From: Scytonema sp. UIC 10036
Lineage (GTDB): Bacteria; Cyanobacteriota; Cyanobacteriia; Cyanobacteriales; Nostocaceae
Direction of reading: 5' to 3'
Assembly (NCBI RefSeq): GCF_009725235.1
Contig: NZ_WJFC01000016.1
Location: forward strand, 1 to 64,000
DNA length: 64,000 nucleotides
A program made the translations under genes and the position numbers. Under the pieces are notes generated by a model. That model did no database searches. It was given only the letters and a program-made list of their open reading frames with translations, and was not told the origin of the DNA. Positions 42,466 to 49,469 of this stretch are shown in pieces (positions within the stretch are counted from its first letter, which is position 1; the number at the start of each line of letters is the position of its first letter).

Positions 42466-42626
42466 TTTCCCTTTACAGTAATTTCTACATGGACGGGCAA
42501 TACAGAATTGATTAGTTGCTGCGGTTCCACAATAGCTCCTGCGACTGTACCACCAGCGATCGCAAACGAGCTAGCAGCTAAAACAACTTGAGTAGTAGTC
42601 GATATTTTCTCGTTTTTATTGCTCAT
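42462..42626 (-). CDS. 54-residue membrane or exported peptide
   Basis: MSNKNEKISTTTQVVLAASS, then FAIAGGTVAGAIVEP, one hydrophobic segment that may be a signal anchor, with a short beta-like end. The ATG at 42626 and stop at 42462-42464 overlap the neighbours on both sides (4 nt with the downstream gene). Not recognised. Confidence 0.55.
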   Translation of the reverse strand: MSNKNEKISTTTQVVLAASSFAIAGGTVAGAIVEPQQLINSVLPVHVEITVKGK

Positions 42627-42756
42627 TCCAATCCTCCGTGAATTGTCTGTGATACTCTCTTAGTTCGCGATTTCTTTGGTTAATAAACTGAGTGTTAAAC
42701 CTTGCGTAGATAAAGTGACATCCAGTTATAAACCAAAGAAAACCCACAATTATCAA
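42616..42756 (-). CDS. Candidate 46-residue membrane peptide, TTG start
   Basis: From TTG 42756: IIVGFLWFITGCHFIYARFN, then a charged tail ending DWNEQ. It fills the only gap in the run and overlaps the next start by 11 nt. The frame is open further upstream into the 3' end of the previous gene without an ATG, so the start and even the gene are uncertain. Confidence 0.4.
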   Translation of the reverse strand: MIIVGFLWFITGCHFIYARFNTQFINQRNRELREYHRQFTEDWNEQ

Positions 42757-42763
42757 CGCATTC

Positions 42764-43405
42764 CTACGCTGAATTCTTTGAAATTTTAAGGCGACGGAGA
42801 GCTTGCTGAGCTTGTCTTTTAAATTCTTGCTGCGATACTCCTAAGTCACTAGCAAACTGCTGTAAACCTTCTGATAAATGCTGTGAAACTTCAGTATTGT
42901 TATTGCCTACATGAGAGTAAACACGATTAATCATTGCTGTTACTTTCTGTTTACTCTGTTGCTTTACGTGGTCAGCATAAGCGATTAACAGTGCTTCTGC
43001 TTCAGCTATAACGTCTTCTACTGAAGAATCAACCTGGTAGTCGAGTTGGTTTGCGATCGCAACAACATCAGCTTCCGACAGCACAATACCCATGGAGGAT
43101 GCTTTAGAACAGACAAGGTCGCGTGCAAGCCTTTCTGATTGCACAATAGCATTCTCTGTTTCTTTAGGCGGAATAACGGGTTGTAAAACAGACTCTGGCT
43201 CTGATAACTGTACTAAAGAAGTTGATTGATGTTTCTCAAGTAAAGCATTCAAGCAAGTAGCTTGCAAATCGTCATTTAGCTCTTTGCCAAAGATTAAATC
43301 GGAAATTGAGGATTTAATTTCGGAAGAAGTAAGGTTTATATTTCGACGTTTAAGCGCTGATTGCAAACGCTTAATAAAATTAGTAAACTCAGTTCCAGAA
43401 TGCAT
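42764..43405 (-). CDS. Helical hypothetical protein
   Basis: A 213-residue helical protein (MHSGTEFTNFIKRLQSALKR). The middle is rich in acidic helices (SSVEDVIAEAEALLIAYADH) and the end has an HTH-like stretch (FASDLGVSQQEFKRQAQQAL). Possibly DNA-binding. A 3-nt gap to the upstream gene. Confidence 0.6.
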   Translation of the reverse strand: MHSGTEFTNFIKRLQSALKRRNINLTSSEIKSSISDLIFGKELNDDLQATCLNALLEKHQSTSLVQLSEPESVLQPVIPPKETENAIVQSERLARDLVCSKASSMGIVLSEADVVAIANQLDYQVDSSVEDVIAEAEALLIAYADHVKQQSKQKVTAMINRVYSHVGNNNTEVSQHLSEGLQQFASDLGVSQQEFKRQAQQALRRLKISKNSA

Positions 43406-43408
43406 AAT

Positions 43409-43636
43409 TTACTCCTGATAATAATCTAAAGTTTTTTGGTCAGGAGTTGCCTCCACTTTAAAATGACCATCTTTTTCAAGGTTGTCTTGCATCCCATGAG
43501 TTCCACCCCAACCATAATATTCAAGTTTGACGTAGCCATTAACATTAGAAACAACAGTCAAGCGAGGAAATTCGTCAAGGTGTTTTTCTCTGTACGTGGA
43601 AGAAACTACATCCCCACGCTTCCAAGGTTCAGACAT
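43409..43636 (-). CDS. Small hypothetical protein, KOW/SH3-like
   Basis: A 75-residue beta protein (MSEPWKRGDVVSSTYREKHL). RGDVVSS and RLTVVSNVNGYVKLEYYGW have the alternation expected for a small SH3-like barrel. Overlaps the upstream gene by 8 nt. Fold assignment is a guess. Confidence 0.55.
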   Translation of the reverse strand: MSEPWKRGDVVSSTYREKHLDEFPRLTVVSNVNGYVKLEYYGWGGTHGMQDNLEKDGHFKVEATPDQKTLDYYQE

Positions 43637-43877
43637 CGTTTTTTTCCTCTCTCAAAATTTTGATAACTTCTCGTTGATAGCAAGCACTGGCTTTACGCAA
43701 ATCGGTTATTGCGATCGCTATTTCGTCCCGGTTGCCTGCATAGTTAATGAGATTTTCTGCAATGATATCGATGCGATCGATAAGCTCTTGACCTGCTTCT
43801 ACCGATTGGTCTAGCAATGATTTGACGGGTGAAGCTTGTTTTTGGCAGTTATATGCGATGAATTGACTTTCGCTCAT
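43629..43877 (-). CDS. Small helical protein
   Basis: An 82-residue protein. GGAG lies 9 nt before the ATG at 43877 (MSESQFIAYNCQKQASPVKS) but touches an ATG at 43886, so 43877 is the better start. Two helices (EAGQELIDRIDIIAENLINY, AIAITDLRKASACYQREVIK). It overlaps the upstream gene by 29 nt. Not recognised. Confidence 0.6.
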   Translation of the reverse strand: MSESQFIAYNCQKQASPVKSLLDQSVEAGQELIDRIDIIAENLINYAGNRDEIAIAITDLRKASACYQREVIKILREEKNDV

Positions 43878-44304
43878 TCGCAGCATCTCCGTACACTAAA
43901 GCATAAAACACTACGCTAAATACTTGGTCTTTCTGATATTCCCGTGAAGACTTAAAAGAAAGCCCTGCACGGTAGAAAGCCCTGTAAAGTTGCCATTCCC
44001 CAATATGAGGATTGAGTTTTTTTATAGAGTCAAAAACTTCTGACCCAAGCCATGCTTCTTTAGTCCTATGTTGAATCTGAAAGGACTTCAAGATGTCGAG
44101 TGTGGACTTGTCCAGAGTTTTTCGAGGACATCTGCGTTTAAAGCGGGCAAACAACTTAAAGCTGCTGTCGTTTAAAGTTAGTCCTGCTTCAAGGAATTCG
44201 GTCTTATACCGACACCATTGCGGAAAGTTTAGTTCTCGACCTAAATAAGCCTCGAATCGCTTGCGATATTTATCGATAAGCAAGTCAGGCTCAGTTTTGG
44301 GCAT
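43849..44304 (-). CDS. First gene of the ATPase operon, hypothetical basic protein
   Basis: A 151-residue basic protein (MPKTEPDLLIDKYRKRFEAY) with aromatic- and Arg-rich helices (SSFKLFARFKRRCPRKTLDK) suggesting nucleic-acid binding. It is the promoter-proximal gene of the minus-strand run to 36902, so the 200-bp region to its right controls all of it. Confidence 0.6.
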   Translation of the reverse strand: MPKTEPDLLIDKYRKRFEAYLGRELNFPQWCRYKTEFLEAGLTLNDSSFKLFARFKRRCPRKTLDKSTLDILKSFQIQHRTKEAWLGSEVFDSIKKLNPHIGEWQLYRAFYRAGLSFKSSREYQKDQVFSVVFYALVYGDAANERKSIHRI

Positions 44305-44504
44305 AACAAGTTTTTACTGTTTTACACTAATTGGATGCTAGCACGTTTTTAGCACTATGCACTCACTTTGCGCTCACTTTACGCTTATTTTTATAACGTA
44401 ATGCCTGAAACCAGCTCGGGTAAAGCATTTTAGGCTTTTAACGCTTAAAAAATAAAGTACGAACGTAAGCTAAAGTGATGAGTGCATCATTAAGTGATTA
44501 AAAG
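44305..44504. promoter_or_regulatory. Divergent control region of the ATPase operon
   Basis: Between divergent genes. GCACTCACTTTGCGCTCACT (about 44357-44376) repeats CTCACTT twice at a 12-13-nt period, and AAAGTGATGAGTGCA (about 44472-44486) is a near-complement on the other side, with AAGTGATT again at 44492. These look like operator half-sites. TTTTTACTGTTTTACACT at 44309 recurs at about 44880. Confidence 0.5.
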
Positions 44505-44798
44505 GTGAGTGCGTTGGCAAGCAAAAGATTCCAGGTTTCCTGGCTGGGTGAGTACTACATGGATTGTCTAGAGGTAGAAGCAGCGCTTAAGGACAAAACA
44601 CGGGCGGTAGAGGCTGCTAACTTACTGTGCTTAATGCTTGACCAAGAGGAAGAAAAACGAAGAAGAAAGGTTCAGTATTTGGCTGACAAACGCGGTGTAA
44701 CCTTTAATGAAATGTGGCACCAACTCAGAACGGGAACTTACAAAATCACGGATGAGGACATCGAAGACCTGAAGAAAACGCAGGAAGAAGAGGATTAG
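44505..44798 (+). CDS. Small hypothetical protein, possible operon regulator
   Basis: A 97-residue charged helical protein starting with GTG 44505 (VSALASKRFQVSWLGEYYMD). It contains ALKDKTRAVEAANLLCLMLD, then EEKRRRKVQYLADKRGVTFN, and an acidic end. It diverges from the long operon and shares its control region, which carries repeated sites, the usual place for a regulator. No clear HTH. Confidence 0.55.
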   Translation: MSALASKRFQVSWLGEYYMDCLEVEAALKDKTRAVEAANLLCLMLDQEEEKRRRKVQYLADKRGVTFNEMWHQLRTGTYKITDEDIEDLKKTQEEED

Positions 44799-45256
44799 TT
44801 GAGTATTTCAATACATTTTTATAAGTAGTGTTACAGAGTGCATGGCGACAGACAATTTTTACTGTAGCAGCACTAAATTTTTTTACTGTTTAACACTCCA
44901 ATACAGTGCAAAATACATAATCAAGTTGTACTACAAACGTAATCTCAACGTTTCAGCGATCGCACTCTACCAAAAAGGAGTGCAAAAAACTCTGCATAAA
45001 GGGTGTTATGCAGGTATAAAACTTGCAAATATTTACTGGATAAAGGTCACGGCTTTACTGCACTGACATGATGGAAAAATCGGGGATTGCAGAACCCCCG
45101 AAAACCGCGTGTATTGGGATTCTTGAGGCGGGCTCGCTCTGAATGCGTATGTGTTAGATTTGACTTATCTGTTGGGCGCACAGCAGCTGCTGTATCTTTT
45201 ACAGGTGCGATCGCTAGGAAAGAGAACAAGACCTTCTCAAGCCAAAGCAATAATCA
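44799..45256. other. Non-coding region with TTTACTGT repeats
   Basis: No reliable gene. TTTTTACTGT or TTTTTTACTGT occurs at about 44857 and 44880, the latter as TTTACTGTTTAACACT, matching the site at 44309. Further right a GC-rich part has GGGG/CCCC pairing around 45078-45100. Confidence 0.35.
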
Positions 45257-46552
45257 CTAGCCAGTAGCTAAAATTTCAGAACGGTTCCCTGAAAAGTCTT
45301 GAAAAATTGCGCCTCGTCGAATTAGCTCCTGTTTCAAGGATTCTGAAATGCCTGCATTATCTCCAAATAGAACCTTTTGAACGTTTGTACCTCTTAGGTC
45401 AGCATCAATAAGGTTAGCGTTTCTCAGGTCAGAACCCCTAAGGTTGGCATATCTCAAGTCACAACCTCTGAAATTAGCACTTCTTAGGTCAGCACTTCTT
45501 AGATCGGCGTGTTTCAAGTCTTGCCCTTCTGCTCCGTGAGTAACGATTCTCCAAACTAAATACCACCTATCATCAAGTTTTGTTGAAGTGTTAATTATCG
45601 CATTTCTTAGATCAGCACCTATCAAGTTAGAATTTCTCAGATTGGCATTGATGAGGTTAGTATCTCTCAGGTCACTACCACTTAGGTCAGTACTAGTTAG
45701 GTTGGTGCTACTTAGATCGGTAAACCTTAGACCAGCATTACTCAAGTTGGTACTACTTAAGTTGGCACCACTCAAGTCAGAACTACTTAGGTTAGCATTC
45801 ATCAAGTTGGCATTTGAGAGGTTGGCATCGCTCAAATCAGCACCACTTAGGTCAGCATCGCTCAAATCAGCACCACTCAAGTTAGCACCACTTAGGTCTG
45901 TATCGCTTAAATCAGCACCCCGTAAATCTCGCCCTGCAACGGGCTGACTGACAATCTCCTGTACCAACTGCCATTTATCATCAACCTTAGTACTTTCATC
46001 ACTTAAAATTTGGATGTCTTCAACAGGAAAACCGTTTAATTCTACTAGTTCTCCCGATTGAATACGAGATATAAGCCGCTCTATATCCTCTTGAAAACCC
46101 TCTACAATTAATTTAATACTGCCTTCTTGAATATCAATAATTTTGATAGTGCTGCCTGAATATTCTCGTAAAATCGATTCAATAATTTTTAAATTTGAAA
46201 CTGAATTTATATCACCATTCAATACGAGCGCTGCTTTAACTGTTTGACTTTGTTCATCTATTACAGTCACTCGACGAACTGTTTGCACTTGCTCCTCCCC
46301 CTCATTTGTTCCTAGCTCTTCTTCTAGTATGTCAGCAACTTCTTTCCAATTCAATGTCAGTTTCTCACATATCCTTTCAAAGGAATCACGCTGAATTGGC
46401 TCTCTTTGAAAGAACTTTGTCACAGTACTACGGGATAGTAGTTGAGATTTAGCAAAGTTAGCCTTTGAATCAAAGCCTAACCTAATCATAGCCTTTTCAG
46501 CTTTCTTTATACCTTCGGCTGTTGCTATGACAGTTATCCTCTTTTTTGTCAT
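45257..46552 (-). CDS. HTH and pentapeptide-repeat protein
   Basis: A 431-residue protein. Residues 10-75 match the HTH of the NACHT protein at 21125 (SKANFAKSQLLSRSTVTKFF, then FERICEKLTLNWKEVADIL). The second domain (100-185) contains KIIDIQEGSIKLIVEGFQED and SGELVELNGFPVEDI, a pattern seen next to STAND modules. Two blocks of A(D/N)L pentapeptide repeats follow (about 205-310 and 345-400), separated by TKLDDRWYLVWRIVTHGAEG, itself a repeat of the sequence before the first block. There is no NTPase, so this looks like the recognition half of a STAND-type system. Confidence 0.75.
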   Translation of the reverse strand: MTKKRITVIATAEGIKKAEKAMIRLGFDSKANFAKSQLLSRSTVTKFFQREPIQRDSFERICEKLTLNWKEVADILEEELGTNEGEEQVQTVRRVTVIDEQSQTVKAALVLNGDINSVSNLKIIESILREYSGSTIKIIDIQEGSIKLIVEGFQEDIERLISRIQSGELVELNGFPVEDIQILSDESTKVDDKWQLVQEIVSQPVAGRDLRGADLSDTDLSGANLSGADLSDADLSGADLSDANLSNANLMNANLSSSDLSGANLSSTNLSNAGLRFTDLSSTNLTSTDLSGSDLRDTNLINANLRNSNLIGADLRNAIINTSTKLDDRWYLVWRIVTHGAEGQDLKHADLRSADLRSANFRGCDLRYANLRGSDLRNANLIDADLRGTNVQKVLFGDNAGISESLKQELIRRGAIFQDFSGNRSEILATG

Positions 46553-46612
46553 ACTTCGGTTAGGTTTTTAGCCAATAATTTACTTGCTCGCCTACAGCGA
46601 ACGCAAGAGCGT

Positions 46613-46857
46613 TATCGCAACTCAAGCATAGAACAATCATAAAGAACTCACAACACAATCACAGTAAAACCTTTGTGCAGTCAGGGTTCCAAGTATTTGA
46701 GGTCATCATGAAAGAGTGATACACCGCAAGGAAAAAACCTGGCTGATTACCAGGCATATCAACATTAACTACTTCCATGATACCCATGAACATTCTGAAA
46801 AAGTCCAATTCTCAACCGAATCGCCAACCCCAGAAAAACCCCTTACCTTGGTGGTTG
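46613..46857. repeat. 245-bp direct repeat, copy 1
   Basis: About 95% identical to 48574-48817 over its length. It holds a hairpin CCTGG/CCAGG with a T-run on the minus strand and the first 27 codons of the small gene of copy 2. Confidence 0.85.
46777..46857 (+). pseudogene. Truncated copy of the small membrane gene at 48737
   Basis: Encodes MIPMNILKKSNSQPNRQPQK, then NPLPWWL, matching the start of the 48737 protein. The match ends at 46857, and the frame runs on into unrelated sequence. The transmembrane helix is lost. Confidence 0.65.
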
Positions 46858-46882
46858 GTCTTAATAAGGATACTCCTAACCC

Positions 46883-47491
46883 CTAACGTAGAGATTCAAG
46901 AAGGGTTGTCACAATCATTAAACAGAATAAGAGAATTGCGAACCTGCCAAACCAAGGGCCTATAAAGTGTAATATGATTATGACAACACCTGAAGTCCCA
47001 AAACTTACTGAGACAAGGTAAGCGATCGCAAACCCAAAGACTGCTGACAAAAAATACTTGAAAAATTTAACAGTCAATCTAAATAAATAACTGGATTGTA
47101 TAACATCAGATTCCTCCCCTTTTTTAGGGATATAAACTATCTGTCTTTCTTCTGAAAGATAAACTAATTGTGACTTAAGTTGTCCTGAATTCAAATGATA
47201 GTCTTGAGAGACTGGTTTTTGACTTTGATTTCCATTTAAATGAATACGAGTGTATTTTTTATGCTGTTTTTTATTGTAAATCTGAATTGACCTCATAGAC
47301 CAGATCAATTGAATACATCTGGATAAAGTTATCAATTCAGCAACTAACTTTGGTTTTCCTTGATTCAGTAATTCGTAATAAGCCTCCCATAAGTCACCTC
47401 GAAGCTCTTCTCTTATCAAAGAAGTTAAAATTCTATTAATATTGTGAACACAAATTTGAAAAAATTTATCTATCTTAATAGTTAAACGCAT
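46883..47491 (-). CDS. Membrane protein downstream of PadR
   Basis: A 202-residue protein. The soluble, basic N-terminal 130 residues begin MRLTIKIDKFFQICVHNINR and contain REELRGDLWEAYYELLNQGK. Two TM helices lie at the C-terminus (YFLSAVFGFAIAYLVSVSFG, and IIILHFIGPWFGRFAILLFC). It is 30 nt downstream of padR and probably its regulated partner. Not a known pump. Confidence 0.6.
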   Translation of the reverse strand: MRLTIKIDKFFQICVHNINRILTSLIREELRGDLWEAYYELLNQGKPKLVAELITLSRCIQLIWSMRSIQIYNKKQHKKYTRIHLNGNQSQKPVSQDYHLNSGQLKSQLVYLSEERQIVYIPKKGEESDVIQSSYLFRLTVKFFKYFLSAVFGFAIAYLVSVSFGTSGVVIIILHFIGPWFGRFAILLFCLMIVTTLLESLR

Positions 47492-47521
47492 AATTTTTCT
47501 CCTATATATAACTTCTTTATT

Positions 47522-47866
47522 TTAAATTACCTCCAATGGTAGATCCTGACTTTGAAGATTGCGGTGAAAATCATTAATTTCAGTAAATATCCGCTCTCCT
47601 TCATGAGTAAGAGTATAATACTTTCTTCTTGCACCATGCCTTTCCTGTGGTTTATCATCTCCCCAACGAGACTGAACAAGACCTTTATTTTCAAGGTTAT
47701 CTAAAGCTGGATAAAGGCTACCGTATCCAACTTTACGTGTGTTACAGCTTGCACATTCTATAATTTTAATAATTTGCAAGCCATAAAGCTCTTTTCGATA
47801 TAACGCTAGAATTATGATTTCCTGTATGCGTGAAATATCGGAAAGAGTTATAGTTTTCTTTTTCAT
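47522..47866 (-). CDS. PadR-family transcriptional regulator
   Basis: A 114-residue winged-helix protein. The N-terminal QEIIILALYRKELYGLQIIK and the wing segment GYGSLYPALDNLENKGLVQS, then RRKYYTLTHEGERIF, are the PadR hallmark. PadR proteins repress neighbouring genes, often membrane or stress genes. Two TATCAAA-N2-TTTGATA sites upstream are candidate operators. It heads a two-gene operon. Confidence 0.85.
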   Translation of the reverse strand: MKKKTITLSDISRIQEIIILALYRKELYGLQIIKIIECASCNTRKVGYGSLYPALDNLENKGLVQSRWGDDKPQERHGARRKYYTLTHEGERIFTEINDFHRNLQSQDLPLEVI

Positions 47867-47947
47867 AAGACAAGAATTATTGATAGCTAGATAGATTTTA
47901 TGTATCCCATGCTAACAAAATTCACTAAATTTCCCTTAACAAAGTAG

Positions 47948-47963
47948 TATCAAATTTTTGATA
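47948..47963. promoter_or_regulatory. TATCAAA-N2-TTTGATA operator, site 1
   Basis: Perfect 7-bp arms with TT spacer, 82 nt upstream of the padR start. Confidence 0.55.
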
Positions 47964-48123
47964 AACCCCGATATTCATTAAATATCTATCTTCTGGCGAT
48001 TCTAATTATTTTCAATTGCTCATAACTATGATATGCTAATAAGGTTTTATGGAAAGTAATACACTAACTATTTGAGGTTAGCAAATTTACAGGTAATATT
48101 CAAGATATAACGGAAAATTAAAT

Positions 48124-48139
48124 TATCAAAATTTTGATA
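48124..48139. promoter_or_regulatory. TATCAAA-N2-TTTGATA operator, site 2
   Basis: Same arms with AT spacer, extended to a perfect 22-bp palindrome at 48121-48142. The rest of 47867-48573 is AT-rich and without genes, apart from REP copy h at 48543. Confidence 0.55.
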
Positions 48140-48542
48140 ATTATCAATAGATGATAAAGAGACTTTTTTAAATATATTTAGAAGATTTGAGTATTAACAG
48201 TTTTTTTAGATCGGGTAATTTATAGATGGTGCTTTGTTACAGTAAAAAGTGTCATTAAGCTAAAAACTTTTTGACTCAGTAGAATTGTCTAAAACAAAAG
48301 CCTACACAGTCATCTTGAATTTCAAGCTCTATCAAAACAGTGCTTTTTTCTTTATAGGAAGTACTAAATGGATAACTGCACAGATAGAGTAGAAAGTCTT
48401 GCTCACCTACTAGAGGGTTAAAAACCACATCTTTAAGGAGTTTAATGAAATGAATAAACAACTTCAGGTTGCTGCATATAATTATCGCAACTGATTATCT
48501 TGCGTCCGCCGAGGGAGCGATCGCACGAAGCGCCCAAGGGAG

Positions 48543-48579
48543 GCGATAAGCGAAGCTTAACGGCATTGAGCCGTATCGC
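48543..48579. repeat. REP-like palindrome h, inverted orientation
   Basis: GCGATAAGCGAAGCTTAACG on the left, GAGCCGTATCGC on the right. It abuts copy 2 of the 245-bp repeat. Confidence 0.65.
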
Positions 48580-48817
48580 AACTCAAGCATAGAACAATCA
48601 TAAAGAACTCAAAACACAATCACAGTAAAACCTTTGTGCAGTCAGGGTTCCAAGTATTTGAGGTCATGATGAAAGAGTAATGCACGCCAGGAAAAAACCT
48701 GGCTGATTACCAGGCATATCAACATTAACTACTTCCATGATACCCATGAACAATCTGAAAAAGTCTGATTCTCAACTAGATCGCCAACCCCAGAAAAACC
48801 CCTTACCTTGGTGGTTG
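48574..48817. repeat. 245-bp direct repeat, copy 2
   Basis: Partner of 46613-46857. It starts inside the right end of REP copy h and ends within the small membrane gene. Confidence 0.85.
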
Positions 48818-48994
48818 ATTCGGCTGCTGCTCATTGCCTCGTTGATCGTACCTCCTACCCTAGTCGCTGCTTTCTCCAAAGACGCAGTATTGATTTACCT
48901 CAGAGCTTGGGGTATCGAGTACCAATTTCAGAAAGGGAATATCACACCCCATGAAAAGCAACTTGAACCGGGGAAGGAGGTAGATAAGCAGTAG
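48737..48994 (+). CDS. Small membrane protein
   Basis: An 85-residue protein: a polar N-terminus (MNNLKKSDSQLDRQPQKNPL), one TM helix (LIRLLLIASLIVPPTLVAAF) and a C-terminal domain (YLRAWGIEYQFQKGNITPHE). It starts at 48737 or the ATG at 48746. A hairpin followed on the minus strand by a T-run lies in its leader. The first third is duplicated at 46777. Unknown function. Confidence 0.6.
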   Translation: MIPMNNLKKSDSQLDRQPQKNPLPWWLIRLLLIASLIVPPTLVAAFSKDAVLIYLRAWGIEYQFQKGNITPHEKQLEPGKEVDKQ

Positions 48995-49195
48995 CGTTTG
49001 GATAGCACAGATATAGTTATAAGGTGGGCATTCCCCACCTTTATTCTAGTTTATCAAAGCAGGGTTATTAACCGTGGGGCGATGCCACCATCCCACAAGC
49101 AAGCACGCTCAACAGATGTTCTTCTGCGTTGCAAATTCTTTCTTGCAGAGTACACAATATAATTGTCATTCACTGAATGTACTGCTACACACCAC

Positions 49196-49414
49196 ATGGC
49201 TTCACCTCAATTTAGCGTCCGAATCCCTCCAGAACTGGATGAACGGCTTAATGCTTATGCAAAGCAAGCAGGTACGACTAAGACCAAGGTCATGATTGAT
49301 GCTTTGGCACATTACCTGGGTTGCGCTGATGATGTGCCACTGATACGTAGAGTTCTTGAACTTGAGGAACGAGTAGCCGCTTTGGAGACTCAAGGAAGGC
49401 AAGTGATCAGCTAG
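49196..49414 (+). CDS. CopG/ribbon-helix-helix protein
   Basis: A 72-residue protein from the ATG at 49196: MASPQFSVRIPPELDERLNA, then a helix (TKTKVMIDALAHYLG) and a coiled-coil end. This is the standard RHH DNA-binding fold. No toxin gene is adjacent on this strand; the next gene is the CHAT-GUN4 protein 55 nt downstream, so it may regulate it. Confidence 0.7.
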   Translation: MASPQFSVRIPPELDERLNAYAKQAGTTKTKVMIDALAHYLGCADDVPLIRRVLELEERVAALETQGRQVIS

Positions 49415-49469
49415 TATGGTTACTTGCTGAAATATATGTAAAAAATATCATTTATTTTGAAAAAAGATA

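Noticed and set aside
36902..44304. Standard conjugative transfer region
   Set aside because: The ATPase resembles a coupling protein, but no relaxase, VirB4-type ATPase, pilin or mating-pair gene could be recognised.
45047..45250. Minus-strand frame of 67 codons containing THTHSERARLKNPN
   Set aside because: Arg/His/Asn-rich product of a GC-rich intergenic stretch, no ribosome site; more likely conserved non-coding DNA.
48276..48461. Short minus-strand frame in the padR leader
   Set aside because: Aromatic-rich sequence without start signal in AT-rich DNA.
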